Assembly: GCF_001632365.1 (NCBI RefSeq)
Contig: NW_024468518.1
Location: 662,199 to 726,198, forward strand
Length of the DNA: 64,000 nt
Reading direction: 5' to 3'
From: Laetiporus sulphureus 93-53
Taxonomy: Eukaryota; Basidiomycota; Agaricomycetes; Polyporales; Laetiporaceae
The stretch's first letter is position 1. Each line of letters opens with the position of its first letter. This document shows, piece by piece, positions 9,980 through 21,712 of the stretch. Below the pieces are notes generated by a model. It was not told where the DNA came from, did no database searches, and was given only the letters and a program-made list of their open reading frames with translations. The position numbers and the translations under genes were made by a program.

Positions 9980-12900
9980 CTTTCACTGCTGGGGAGCCTA
10001 GTGACAGTGGACTTCCAATCACTATCATGTTCGTGAGGTTGGCATGTGATGCTGGGCCCTAGATTGCCATCATCACAGCCATGTGCAAATGCGAAAATGA
10101 GATGCACAGCATGCACGATGACTGCAGGATCTATGAATCCAAAAGCACTTGGATCATTGCCGTTGATGAATTCAAGATGATGTAAATGTCATGCTTCAAA
10201 GCCACCCTCTTCCAAAAAGTCTCACTCAAGCCAGCGGACCCACAAGAAATGCATCAGTCTTGTCTTGCTCTTATACCTGGCATTGACATGGAAGACATTG
10301 ATAATACAGGCATACCAATATGGATGCTTCCCTGCTTCATTATTGTCATCATCTTCATGCACCAATAACATGATGTCTGCATGTGTGTGAGGGTTGATTG
10401 AATCCTGAACATGCCACATGTCATAGGTAGTATAGTTGATGTGACAGACCTTGTGAAAATATAGCTTGTTGTTCTCAAAATGCAGCAGGTGTCATTCTTC
10501 ATTGGTAAATTTGTCCTCATCACCATCATAGCTGTGGTCCAAGAATCAGGTGAGAAGATGATCTTTGAGGTAAGAAATAAAGTTCTATATGAGAATCAAT
10601 TGTCAGTGATGGAGTTAAATTGATTCAACAAAGAACTTACTGAGAAAGTGGGGTCATTGTCATGTTCATGTACCTACTTCACAATGTCTTCACGATAGTG
10701 CTGCTTTGTGGAGATACATATGGTAGTGATTGGTGGGTGATGAGTATGATAAGGCCTCCTTTGCTGAGAATCTGAGAGCTGCACCAGAGTGTGGTCCAAG
10801 CAAATTCTTCCTTGGCTGCCTCAGCCTCAAGCCATTTTTACTTCAATTGTGCACGCTCCTTCTCAACTTGCTGCATAATAAAGTTCAAGGTCTTTGCACA
10901 TTGTTGTTGCCCTGCAATTTGACCAGTAGCACCATTTTTGTTTGTGTGAGCATAAAAGCACTTGATGACATGATGAGTTAGCTCACCCTGAACATGGTAA
11001 AGAATTATATTTGATCAGTCATTAGATGCAAATAAAAAATACTGACAGTTTGGGATGTATAGATGTCTGTTGGCCCATAACACTGTATGCACTTGACATA
11101 GTCACCAAGAGCATGATATTTGTAAGTATTAAGGTTGAACTCCTTACACTTTGCATTCAGCATAGACAATGCAGTCTCTTTGGCCTTTTCCTTCACTTTG
11201 AACTTGTCAGATGCACCTTTGGCCATGGCTGCAGCCTTGCAACACCCCACACTGCTTCGTCTCGAGGAAGTTCACATGTATCATGCAAATGGCACATCTC
11301 CTTCTTGAACATTCAGATAGCCTGGTCAAGCATCTTTGTGGCATTGTCCATGGCATTGAGAGTCTCATCTGTATGCAAATGAAGCTTCATGAAGTCATGC
11401 TATTGAGCAAGCTCAAACAAAAGATTTGCAATAATCTCATTGTCTGTGGGATTGAGAAGCCCCTCCATGACTGGCATGATGCACTGTGCTCATCTTCAGA
11501 TGGCTGGCAAAGTTGCATTTGAAGAAGGACATATCTGTAGAATATCCTCAAAGTCTCATGCTGCAAGCTTCTTCATCATGGACACATTCATGTGGAATCT
11601 ATGAATCATGTCACAACTGAATGAGAAAACTTTGTGAAATCTATAGCGATAATGTCAGGCAATGTCACATCATGAAAAATGGGCTCACCTTTCATTGAAA
11701 TATAGAATGTGATCTCATCGATATGCATACAGAATCTGTATAAGATGTGTGAGCATGGCTTTTCATACCCTCAACTCAAATTTGTGCATGAGATCTGACA
11801 CAAACATTGAGTAATGGTTAAATCTGTGCTCGTGAGATGGATGAAGAAGGCACTTTAAAGTTAATGTGAGCCTACATGATACAATAGATGCAATCACACT
11901 CACTCATGTCAGAACCAATAACTTGTCATCCAGAAGTCAGATAATGACCTTGCTTCCAGGACCATAGCCCTTGAAGATCCATGAACATGCCAAGTCAATA
12001 ACATGTTGAACACAACTGTCATCGATATGTGCATGACTGCGACATTGTGAATCTACATGAATTTCCATTTGTGGAATCTGATCCTTTCTGACATAGCAGC
12101 ATGGACATGGACACTGCACAAGATACCATAGGCATGTGAGGAGGATTCTATCAAAAGCAGTTTTAAAACTTTCAAAGAATGGCTGCAAGAAGAATAACTT
12201 ACTTTTTGAGATAATCAGCCAAGTAGGTGAAGAAGCAAGGAAACACATGCCACCATATCATGTCACCACACAAGGTTAGCAACCCATGGACAAAGGCATC
12301 AATGAAGGCTTTATCAAGAAGTAGCAACCATATTGCTTGCATGAGCTCTCATTTACAAAAATGGAGTATCTCAGCTGTGGCCACAGTATCATAAACACTC
12401 CAATAAAAGTCTTGTAAAGTATCTGAAAGCTGTAAATGCTCATTAGTATATAGATTTTAGGACCCACACTGCAACTACTCACAGATGACATGTATGTGAT
12501 GTGATGAGCCACATGCTCTGATGGTTTGCAGTGGACGTACTTTGAGACATTGCCACTGAAAAGGTAGATCAGCCATAAAGAGGCAGATCCAAAGTCAGCC
12601 AGGTGAGTCAAGTCTGACCATAGCAACAGGGGTAACATCACAGACTCAGTGCCCTGTGGATCGTCAGAATGGGGTGGCAACATAGTGCCTTCCTCGATCA
12701 TTGCATCACTATTATATAATTGAGTATATGCGAACATCCTCCATATCATTCTGCCTTTGTAGTGCAGGCCTGGTGCCCTCATTGTTATCATTGAAGGTGT
12801 ATGCAGTTTTATCAGATGATGGAGTAGTTGTCTTAGGACATTGCCAGAACATTTTAAATGAATGCTAATAAAATGTCTTGGCAGTTAAATTGATACAGAT

Positions 12901-13234
12901 GGTGCACATGACATTGATCAATCATCTATGAAAAATGCCAGGGACCTCAAATTTCAGAACATCAGATTCAGATGCATACTTTGTATGCTCCTTTGGAACA
13001 CAGATGTGCATGAAGGTTTCATGCCAGCCATCTTCACTAGCAAATATGACCCCAGTTGTATCCAATTTGTCAAGGCATGCCTGCTCATGTTTCAGGTTGA
13101 ACATCTTCACGTCATTATGATCGTACTGTGAATGATTAAAAATAAGGTGATTGATCTCTTCCTTAAACTTCAAGTCATTTCATTCTACTCACCCAATTCA
13201 TCAGCAGAAAAGACTTGAACAAAAAGTAGGGCAT
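9980..13234 (-). pseudogene. Plavaka transposase core
   Basis: Family blocks in order on the minus strand, each in its own frame: FASEDGWHETFMHICVPKEH and LKFEVPGIFHR (12922-13060); GLHYKGRMIWRMFAYTQLY and LLLWSDLTHLADFGSASLW (12540-12790); CPCPCCYVRKDQIPQME and WIFKGYGPGSKVI (11940-12125); LMHKFELRV*KAMLTHLIQI (about 11770); MKKLAA*DFEDILQ (about 11560); NLNTYKYHALGDYVKCIQCYG (about 11080-11140); HPYWYACIINVFHVN and FLWVRWLE (10222-10330); AFGFIDPAVIVHAVHLIFAF (about 10080-10160). At least two in-frame TGAs fall where the family has Trp (11763-11765) and Arg (11556-11558). Introns are present between some blocks. The gene would encode a DDE-type transposase that moves the element by cut and paste; it is dead. 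Confidence 0.88.
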
Positions 13235-13932
13235 TGTCACAATTTTCCCACTACAATATATCTTTGGCACCATGCCAAGATATAAACCTTAGACATGACA
13301 CAAGGCAAGATGACACAGGGATCCATTTACAATCCACCATGATGCATTCAGTCACGTGACCTAGACAAGCACTCACACAAGCGCCCCTAGCACGTGACCC
13401 CCTAAACTAGCACCCAACTACGATCACTGAAGCCTGCAAAGGCTCAGCTACCACACGTGACACCGAGGCATCTTAGTAAGTAGTAGACACCCTATTGGCC
13501 ACTCAATAGTGGTTTCACTTCAGTCACTGACAAGGTGGCACCATGTTATACAATTATCTCATTGGACAACCTCACAGCCAATAGTAGGTAGTTGTCATGG
13601 CGAGACCAGAACCATTACTGGTTCTGGCATTATGTTCACATGTAGGTACCAGAGGTCTCACAGTAGCACAAGTGCCAGGGGCTCTGCCATACATGTATAT
13701 AAGCACTTATGAGGAACTGGGTATCCCCAGTTCTATTCACCTATTTTATACATGCTTATGCGGCCTAACAGCCACCACCTCCTTTTGTGTGTTATAAGGC
13801 TAAGGGCCCTTTGAGCCCCTTTCTGCATCTTGTATATCATCATACAACAAGGGTTATGGGTCACAGGATGCAGGCTGCACCTTGCAGCCAGCTCCTTGCC
13901 TTCTTAGACAGGAGTCACAATGCACCATGACA
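13235..13932 (+). mobile_element. Solo LTR (TGTCAC family) with 5-bp target duplication
   Basis: Starts TGTCACAATT, ends ATGACA, and is flanked by GGCAT on both sides (13230-13234 and 13933-13937). A TATA-like ACATGTATATAAG lies near 13688. It has inserted into the N-terminal part of the Plavaka transposase gene. No internal retroelement sequence remains. Confidence 0.9.
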
Positions 13933-13937
13933 GGCAT

Positions 13938-14815
13938 CTCCTTAATGGTCTTTTTCACTCTGTGAATGATATCACCTAGCCACTGTCCAATGTGATCATG
14001 TAGCTGTCATCATAGAGTTAAATGAGGTACAGATGTCTGAAATGTTGTTGCATCAGAAATGTCACCTAGCGTTGAGTGATTCTGAGGTTCAACTTTTGAC
14101 TGAGTTATATAGCATCTAAAGACTAAAGGTGTTCAGATTTGTCTGATAGTACTCCTCTGTGCTTGCAGCAGGCTCAACACTATTTTCTGGCATTTCTGCC
14201 ATAGCATCAGCAGTTTCATCAGATATGTTTGGAGCATTGTGATGTACGACCTGTGTAGCATTTGAAGATGGGTTTATGATGGCATGAGAGTGAGTCGATG
14301 AAAATATAGGCTTGTGCATGTGAGATGGAAGATCAGCAGAACTGGATGGGAGAAAGTTGACAAGAGTGCAAGGCATGCAATGTCTGTGACCTGCATGGCT
14401 GATTGATATGAAAAGATCTGGTTCAAAAGGTCCCTCTGAAAGCCTGAGATAACTTGAAGAGGGCTTGGGATGTGATTGAATATGTGAAAGTTCATCGAAC
14501 TTAGAAGCATGAGCATCAAGTTTTATTTCATAGAGAGATAGCACAACACACCTGGTTCAAACTTTCTCACAATAAAGCTCATTCCTCTGTAGCTTCCTCT
14601 TCCTCTACCTTGGCTTTCTGCAAGCCTGCCTCCCTGCACTCCCTCTTCTTAGCTGCTTTTGCAATCTGTTGAGATTCTGTGCTGAAGACATTGACCTGCT
14701 TGCATTTTTGAAAGTGTAACTGCAGAGCCCTAAAGGTAGAACAGCCAGATTTTCTGCAAGCAAAACAAGACTGCATGATGAGAAGGAAGCTGATGAGAAT
14801 GTGTGCGAAGTGCAT
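13938..14815 (-). pseudogene. Plavaka transposase, N-terminal region with zinc-finger-like motif
   Basis: The minus strand reads CFACRKSGCSTFRALQLHF then QKC (about 14700-14770), a C-C...H...C finger at the usual place near the Plavaka N-terminus, then a Lys/Glu-rich stretch. A second segment (14116-14544) has CTLVNFLPSSSADLPSHM, matching the 'DFLPSS...LPH' signature that follows the finger. These are joined to the core by removing the LTR at 13235-13932. Confidence 0.72.
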
Positions 14816-15137
14816 GGTAGATTAAAGCTGAGGTGAAATTCTATCAAGCTTGCAAGAGTCACAGCTCTTCAAGCATTTTATAATGTTGCCTAGTGAGTGC
14901 AGAGTTAAATCTTAGAGGAGTGAAACTTCAGTGATTGAGCAAAGAAGTAGTAGAATGACTTAGACAAAACTTGATGTGGCCACTGAGCACAATCACGTAA
15001 CTGACACACACACGATAATGCATCAGTGTCTCTTGTCCTCTGCTCTTCTTGCCTTCTGGCATTACCTTTTGCTGCTTTCATATACATCAACACTTAGCTC
15101 TTCTCTTCAACAAGGGCAAAGTCGAGATCCTCAAGGT
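14816..15137. other. Plavaka 5' flank, no gene seen
   Basis: About 320 bp of CpG-poor sequence between the transposase remnant and the next LTR. No terminal inverted repeat could be matched with the 3' side by eye. Confidence 0.4.
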
Positions 15138-15829
15138 TGTCACAGTATTTCTTCACCACATGTCCTCACGTGACATTTCACACACCACAAGGCATCATGT
15201 GCTTCATCTAGGATCCATGCCACAGACGCATACAGATCAGGTGATGATAGTCCACATCACATGTTTAGGTCCAGATCCTCAGATGATAGGATTGAATTAG
15301 TCTATTTCAGGATACAATAGCGACATCCGTTTGAGAACAAACAGATCAAGGACTATTGTTGGAGATCATCTTAGCAACCTGCTGATAGTTTAGCCATTGC
15401 CACAATGGGATAGACCATCTCACCATTGTTATAGATGAAGACCGATCTTCCCACTTATTGTTCTACTTTAAGATAGATCATCTCACTTATTGTTCCATGT
15501 ATAGTTTAGTTGCCTAGATACGTAGATAGCCAATCATGTATTTTGTAGTAGTGGTATGATGAAGGTTATGTAATCAGGCTCCTGTACATGTATATAAGAC
15601 CACCACGTAGAGGATGAAACTTCAGATTGTTTCTCCTCGTCTATCACAGTAGCCACCACATTGAGCCTAACCAGCTCCATATATTTCTCACCACCTTTTC
15701 TGTATGCTTCTCATCAGTGAGTCACCTTTGACTTAGGCAGCCAGCTAGAGTTCTGGGGGACAGGGCAGCACATCATGTGACTGTCCTTTTTTGATCTCTT
15801 AGATCTTGTGCCCAGCTAGCACTGTGACA
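15138..15829 (+). mobile_element. Solo LTR (TGTCAC family)
   Basis: Begins TGTCACAGTATTTC, ends CACTGTGACA, flanked by AAGGT at 15133-15137 and 15830-15834. A TATA-like ACATGTATATAAG lies near 15588. It sits immediately upstream of the DUF6698-type gene remnant and could have supplied a promoter to it. Confidence 0.9.
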
Positions 15830-15834
15830 AAGGT

Positions 15835-18570
15835 CAACAAAGCATACGAAGAGCTCTCAGCATTCAAAGCACCTCAGAGTTGACTCACACATTGACTCAG
15901 AACACCGTAATGACAAGTTCTCATCCTCAAGCTCCATCTCTTCTGATGATGACAGTTCAAACTCAGAGTCTGAGGTGAAAAATGGCAGAACTTGTCACAG
16001 GAAAACTATGCTGCCCACCTCTCCACTGGGAAATGACACTCATGGCAACTCCCTCACAGTGTCTGCCTCTGTAGTTAGAGAGAGTGAGAAGAATGATACT
16101 GGAACTCAACTAGAATTATGGACAGCATGCAAAGCAGCTCAAAAGTCCAAATCAAGGGCATTGATCGATCACATACACATGTCCAAGAAGTCAGGCATGA
16201 ACAAGTGATGCCTTCGCTATCATATCTGTTGCTAACAGTTTACTCAGGGACTCCCTAAGTGATTGCAAGAATGGAGCATGCCTGATTCTCTGTGCAATAA
16301 GCCCCTTTGTCAATGTTCACCAGGTGTTCTTTAGGGGTCTGCACCTCCAGGGCATTTACAAGCAGGATTGGGGCAAAGCAGGGCTATTAGATCTGTGAGT
16401 ATTCATCTATTAGTGCATATATGCAGAGGAATGTATATAATATACATAAATGCATAAGATGGTGCATATATGCATGTTTTGGAAGTTGAGAATGTGCTAT
16501 GCACCATATATACCAAGGCAATGCAGCTACTCTAGGGATTTCAAGGCTCATGCCACTATATAGTGATCTGCAACAGCTCGAGAAAACCTATGCTACATTT
16601 CAAGATCTGCTAAAGATTATAACAATGCTAGAAGAGCACATTGACTACATCAAAAAACATTCTGACTCAATCTGTCACCTGTCGAAATATGTGCATTTCA
16701 GGTCACGTCATGTATGCATACTAATGATAAGCATGTAGATCAATGACTAACTGTGCACTGCACATTCAGATAATGTCTGCAAGCTCAAGAAAGAAATTCT
16801 CAAGCATGTATCAAAGATGAAGATTGTCACAAAGCACAAAGCACTTAACCCAATTAAGGGCAAGTCTGCTTATGTGATCTGCACAAATAATCCACATATA
16901 AAAGCCTGCCACAAGGACTAGGCTGAGGACGCGTGCAGTGGCATACAACCAACAATCAAGGCAGAGCCTCAATGTATGGCTTTGCACAAGTGGTGGAAAG
17001 GGGGAGCTGCCTGCTGGCCGCATACAATAGTATAATGAATCTAAGGTCCTCCCTTAGATTCTCATGGGCTTATATACATGTGGGGCTGAACCCTGGTCAC
17101 TCTAACTAAGGTGTACCTACTGGGGTCCTAGCAAGCTACATGTGAGAACATTATGCCAGAACCAGTAAGGGCTCTGGCAGCAACTATGGCAACTATCTAC
17201 AAAGGCCGTGGATATGCCAAGGTAATTCTACTTAATCTAATGAGACAATTGCCAAAAAGTGGGACCACTGTTGAGGGGTCAATGGGTGATGGCCAACAGG
17301 GCACATCACAATGGTTGTAACCTCAGGTGAGAGGATCTGTCCAAACTCAGAACAATGGATGGGATGATCAGTTTTCATTTAGATAAGTTTGTGGGAAGAT
17401 CCAGCCTATCCTGTACCTGGCTATACTGTATGCCAGTGGTAGGGGGATCCCTTGTAGTGCCTGCCTATTGGCTGGGCAGCAAAATGGTGCCACTGTCTGA
17501 GTGGCGAATTGGATGCTTGCTAGCTTGATGGTCCAATGAGCTTGAGGGAGCCTATTGTGGGCCAAAGGGTTCCATTCTGGGCAAGTGGCCTGGTATCATG
17601 TGACCAATGCCTGATAACTTCTGAATAGGGCAAGTGGCCAGTGTCACGTGACTGGGTGGCTGAATCATGGGCGCTTGGTGGTCATGTGGTAGACACAGTC
17701 GTATCTGCAATGTATGTGGTAGTATTGTGCTGTTTGTCCAAGTGTCTACTTTGTGAGACCAATATGAAGGTTGGCGTCCAAATAACCAGTTATGGTTGCC
17801 AAGTGAGGACTTTAATGGTGCAAAAATAAAGGTGCCACCTAATACTGTGACAGTCATCAGCAATGCAATATGCAATTCAGTCCTGAGCGATCTTGAAAAG
17901 ACTAATTATAGCTTCTACCATGCAATCCTTGATCGACTGTTAGTCAGAAGGAACCATCGTGATGAGTACAACACTGACCCAGACAGATAAGTCATTACTT
18001 TGACCTTGGTGTATGCTTACTGGCAGTCAGATTCTGTGCAGCATTTATAGAGGGAACCTATCACATTAGTGCAGATGACCTTCCCTCATTCATCTACCCT
18101 GTCGAAGGGCAGTGAAACCACAAGAAGCATCTGGAAGGATGTCTTCAATCTGACTTTCTTGTCAAGATAAGTCTCAATTCATCGAACATTCAATGCTCAT
18201 GTTACTTGTTTGTAGATATTTCAAATAACATTTTAAGGGCTGAACTTTGCTGAAATGCAGGGAACTGTGCAAAAGTAAAAAAACATGGCAGGAGGGCATC
18301 CTCCTCTCATCCAAATGTATAAATTGAAGATGATTACTTCTGTGTACACCACGTACTGTGTCATCATAGTATGTTTTCTTTGTATTAATCACATTTACCT
18401 GCTGCTTGATACATTTGAATATAGGGCCATTTTGTGTTGTCCTCGAAGGTGCAATGATCAGACAATGATGGCAAGTTCAGCTACGAGAAACTTTATGACA
18501 ATGTAATGTGCCTTTTTCACAACAAGGCCTTTGTGAAGAAGGTCCTTGACTGGTGAAACTAGTATGTGTA
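15835..18570 (+). pseudogene. DUF6698-type protein gene, interrupted and degraded
   Basis: I recognise the pattern of the basidiomycete DUF6698 family, of unknown function. Pieces in order: acidic Ser-rich N-terminus (SSSSISSDDDSSNSESEVKN, about 15920-15980); LMPLYSDLQQLEKTYATFQD and LLKIITMLEEHIDYIKKHS (16550-16670); VCKLKKEILKHVSKMK (about 16772-16820); after the LTR-like insert, SFYHAILDRLLVRRNHRDEY (17905-17975); GTYHISADDLPSFIYP (18050-18110); LQSDFLVK; and FSYEKLYDNVMCLF with FVKKVLDW (18470-18560). Several stops and shifts separate the blocks, and at least two gaps could be introns. The LTR at 16825-17850 splits the central region. Confidence 0.65.
16825..17850 (-). mobile_element. LTR-like insertion (TGTCAC family) inside the DUF6698 gene
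   Basis: Starts TGTCACAAAG and ends CTGTGACA. It shares many blocks in reverse orientation with the LTR at 13235: GGCCGCATA, CTTATATACATGT, the stretch around CTACATGTG...AACATTATGCCAGAACC at about 17138-17175, and AATGAGACAATTG. The protein blocks of the surrounding gene resume directly at its edges. No matching 5-bp target duplication is seen (AAGAT against GTCAT), and at 1026 bp it is longer than its relatives, so a rearranged or nested copy is likely. Confidence 0.65.
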
Positions 18571-20640
18571 CCATATGCCCTTTGATGTTATTCACATTCT
18601 GACTTTTTCAGCTGTATATTCAGCACTGGAAAATGTGTTAAGAGTGAACACCACTCATCTGGGCCTTTTTGTATTTCCATCAATGATGAACCTCTTGGAA
18701 CAGCAAGATAAAGATGAAGAGCTCTATGAGGAGGATGCAGTGTCTTTGGCAAGCAGTTCCATTTTCTAGACTCTGTGACAGTCCTCTCCCTGCTGACACA
18801 TTTCCATTCCACTGCACTGAGTTACTTTGTGATATGCTGCTGCACTCGCCATCATCCTTCTGGCCTGCAAACATTTTCTGGTGATGTCACTCTTATGTTC
18901 TGGTGACATCAGTGATGCAGGCTTTCTCTGCAACTGCTTTATTATTTCTATGTGCACTTCATCCCTCCTGCTGCCTCTTTTCTAGCTCACTCCACTGCTG
19001 TCATAAATGTCTTGTGAGGGCTTTCAGAAAGGAATTTTTCACATTTTCATTGCATGTATACTACAGAGCCATGATAATACTACTACATGTCCATCTACCA
19101 CTGCAGTTGGCCAACACAATGGCACAGAGCTTACCGTAGCCATCACTACCTGAGTTTCATTATCCAGGACAGCCACAACTTGCCCAATGACAAGCAGTGG
19201 AGGCATCTAATTGTGGAGACTTGACAAGAGTTATCATATGAGGCAAAAGGGTGCTGGTGCTTGAGAAAGATGGAGTTGTGAGAACTGAGAACCAGAAAAG
19301 TTGCAGCCAGAAGCATGAAGTGACTGAGCTTTGCAAACAAAAGTCGCAAAGTGGAATGTCCCATTCAACAATTGCTGAGAAGGTGGGTGCATGACTCATA
19401 AACAGTGGTGCGACATTTGGTGGAGTCATAAAAAACACAAGAAGAAGCCCTAGAAGGTGAAAGAAGGGTCAAAACATGTTTCAGAATGCAGAACCGAAAA
19501 GGAAAGAAGATTTTTATGGATACATTACTATCTCAAGCAGGTTTCACTTTTATTAATTAACTGGGAACTTGGACAGTTTGGTTTGCAGGACTTTCTCCCT
19601 GGGTGCCACAAGTAATATAAAACTCGGACATATATCTAGACAAAGACAAGTCTTCAGGAGGAGAATGAGTCTCCTAGCCCATCTCTAGCTCAAGTACTGC
19701 ATCTCCTGCATCTCAGAGTCCTCTGCTCACAATTCTACATGATATTTTAAAACTTACTACTAGCCCTATCTTGAATATCTCGAAGGTTCACAGCAGCGCT
19801 CATCTAAGGCTTTTATTGTCTTATCAATATCACTCTGGTTATCTAACTGATAACATTGCAGATCTGTTCCCACACTGAGTCACTTCTTCTACATTTCAAG
19901 AACTGCACTTCCACGAACGTCCATATCTGATCATTTCTGATATTTCACATCTCTTTCACCAGGGCACCTCACAAAGTTGCGATCATATTCCTCATAACTG
20001 ACTGAAGCTGATCAGAATATTGTCAAAACTGTCAGATAAGCCCATATCTGGAGGATCAGCATCTGCTTCACTGCTTAGCAGAGGTTTCTGAGCCCCGACT
20101 TTGTGCGATCAAGATCAACTATTTGAAAGAGGCTGCCTCACCACTACTTGATCAGTAGCTGATTTCCACTGTCACAAACTGTAATATTCCACATTTTAAG
20201 TGCTTGCTTCATGATCACATGATCATACACATGCATATCTTAAGTGCTCATACAATATCACGAGCACATATCACATAATCACATCCCGTGCAGAGATCCT
20301 GTGCGCACATCACAAGACAGGTACTAACTATTCTGCCTAATAGATAAGGTGCCATATCCAAAGAATCAAGATTCGGTCACTTATTCTCTAATAGGATAAG
20401 CTCCTACGACACCGTGAGAGATGGAGCTCCACTACCTGAGAAGGTAGTACTATATTTAGGGTAGTTATAGTCAGTAGGCATTGCCATCTAACCCTGTAGC
20501 TGCATGGCAAGGTCTCATGATAGCATCATATGACTTCGTAGATTCATGTTATTGGCTTATCTCAAGACAGCTCGCAGCTAACACTGAGCTTTGCCTATCT
20601 TTAGAATATGTGCTAAGTCACCATTCACATGAACCCACTG
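18571..20640. other. Unassigned decayed sequence
   Basis: About 2 kb with only short, stop-ridden frames. A plus-strand stretch at about 19680-19900 reads Ser/Pro/Leu-rich (SPASQSPLLTILHDILKLTT) and might be an N-terminus of some element protein, but no motif is recognisable. Confidence 0.35.
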
Positions 20641-20990
20641 TAACAATTTCTGAGGTACGAAGGAGAGTTTGTGCGACACTGGGCACTTAGAGCGTCTATG
20701 TGACATTTTTTCATTCTGTGGAACACTTAAGCAATGCATGGGAGAGTGGACCATTACAACGTGGTTTCATTTTCTGCCCCTGTTCTGAGGTTAGGAGAGG
20801 GCCCTTCCTTCAAAATTTTCTTACTGTGTTACATTTTGTTCTTACTCAAATTTGTTATCTTTTGTAATTAATGGGCATACAAACCGGAGTTTGAACCTGC
20901 ACGATGCAGCTGATCCAAACAGGTGCAAATATTCAGAGCCAATCACAACACTGAGTTTGCTAGGGTTAATGCCTTAAGGGCTGATGGATT

Positions 20991-21095
20991 CAAAGCCATT
21001 CAAACCATTGTATTTGATGGCTTGAAAGCGATTCAAACCAAGGCATTCAATGGCTTCAAAGTGGTTCAAACCATTGTATTCATTATTTTGTTATG
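20991..21095 (+). repeat. 33-bp minisatellite, short array (about 3 units)
   Basis: Units of the type CAAAGCGATTCAAACCAAGG plus CATTCAATGGCTT, about 33 bp each. The period is a multiple of three, so one frame stays open across it. Related arrays lie at 53208-53575, 23610-23690 and 24015-24105. Confidence 0.8.
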
Positions 21096-21481
21096 TATTT
21101 CAGTACAGTGACACAAACAATGACTGATTTAACATTTTTCAGGCTCATTATAGTCTCTGCTTGAGAAACAAGCAATAGATCTTCACATTCCACTGCATTT
21201 TACTTCAATTTCTTCATTCTGAGCATATTGAAACAAGAGCTATTGATGCAATTGAGGTTTTCCATCACCACAGTATAGTGATCCATATTTCAACTTTTTT
21301 CAACTTTTAAACATATCAAAAATACATGATAGATCACACATTGATGCGCTGCAATCAGAGCTGCATGCAGACCATTTTCTGGCTCAAAAAAGCGAAGATT
21401 TGAGGTCACAGAATGTATGAAGATGTTAGCCACTCAAATTCTCATGTTTATAGGTGCCACAATGTGCAAATAACACCAAAT

Positions 21482-21533
21482 TATGACGTTCATGTCCGTG
21501 CAACCAGCTAGTTGCATGAACGTGCATGTCATA
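21482..21533. repeat. Palindromic hairpin element, copy 1
   Basis: Inverted repeat opening TATGACGTTC and closing GCATGTCATA around a central GCAACCAGCTAGTTGC. Member of a family with further copies near 35.2, 35.4, 35.9, 54.0 and 63.4 kb. Flanks (GTGCAAATAAC...CCAAAT) are also conserved. Confidence 0.75.
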
Positions 21534-21595
21534 GTTAGTCATTGTTTGTAAAACAGCAAGAGTTGCACTTTTTTAGAATTAAAAGCACATAAAAC

Positions 21596-21680
21596 TGCAC
21601 ACACCGGAAATTGAACTTCGGACTTCCAGGACACTTATGTCTCAGACAGTACCAACCATTCTATCCACTAGATCATCTGC
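21596..21680 (-). other. tRNA-like / SINE-head-like segment
   Basis: The minus strand starts GCAGATGATCTAGTGGATAG and later has GAAGTTCAATTTCCGG, resembling tRNA A-box and B-box (T-arm) spacing, over about 85 nt. The acceptor and anticodon stems do not fold well, so this is at best a tRNA-derived remnant. A second copy is at 54776-54860. Confidence 0.35.
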
Positions 21681-21712
21681 TGTTTATGATTAACACACCC
21701 AAATATAATATA

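Larger units (their letters stand above)
5009..9990 (-). mobile_element. DIRS/Ngaro-like tyrosine-recombinase retrotransposon, decayed
   Basis: Minus-strand order gag - RT - RNase H - tyrosine recombinase, the layout of DIRS-order elements that lack an integrase. No methyltransferase domain is seen, which favours Ngaro-like over DIRS1/PAT. A 39-bp sequence occurs twice past the 3' end of the coding region (5009-5047 and 5671-5709), as expected for the B parts of split direct repeats (A1-ORFs-B1-A2-B2). The right limit is uncertain: a short match (TGAGAGATAAAGGAT at about 5143 and 9961) may mark part of the A repeat. The whole element lies inside an intron of the Plavaka transposase. Confidence 0.82.
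4559..14815 (-). mobile_element. Plavaka (CACTA superfamily) DNA transposon, decayed and nested
   Basis: A single minus-strand Plavaka transposase gene can be followed in pieces from a zinc-finger N-terminus (14815) to an acidic C-terminus (4559). Two later insertions split it: a DIRS/Ngaro-like retroelement (about 5009-10000) that sits in the last intron, and a solo LTR (13235-13932). Element termini (CACT-type inverted ends) could not be found by eye, so the limits given are those of the coding remnant. Confidence 0.85.

Noticed and set aside
9961..10010. A1 repeat of the Ngaro-like element matching 5143-5190
   Set aside because: Only a 15-bp word and a second short word are shared, with an 18-nt gap; too weak to call a repeat, so used only as a hint for the right boundary.
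16835..16890. Reading KALNPIKGKSAYVICTNN as part of the DUF6698 protein
   Set aside because: It resembles a family block, but it lies inside the LTR-like insert, and the true counterpart continues after 17850.
20170..20645. Possible LTR from TGTCACAAACTG to ACTGTAACA
   Set aside because: The ends look right, but there is no matching 5-bp duplication, no TATATAAG box, and the right end runs into sequence that belongs to repeat R.
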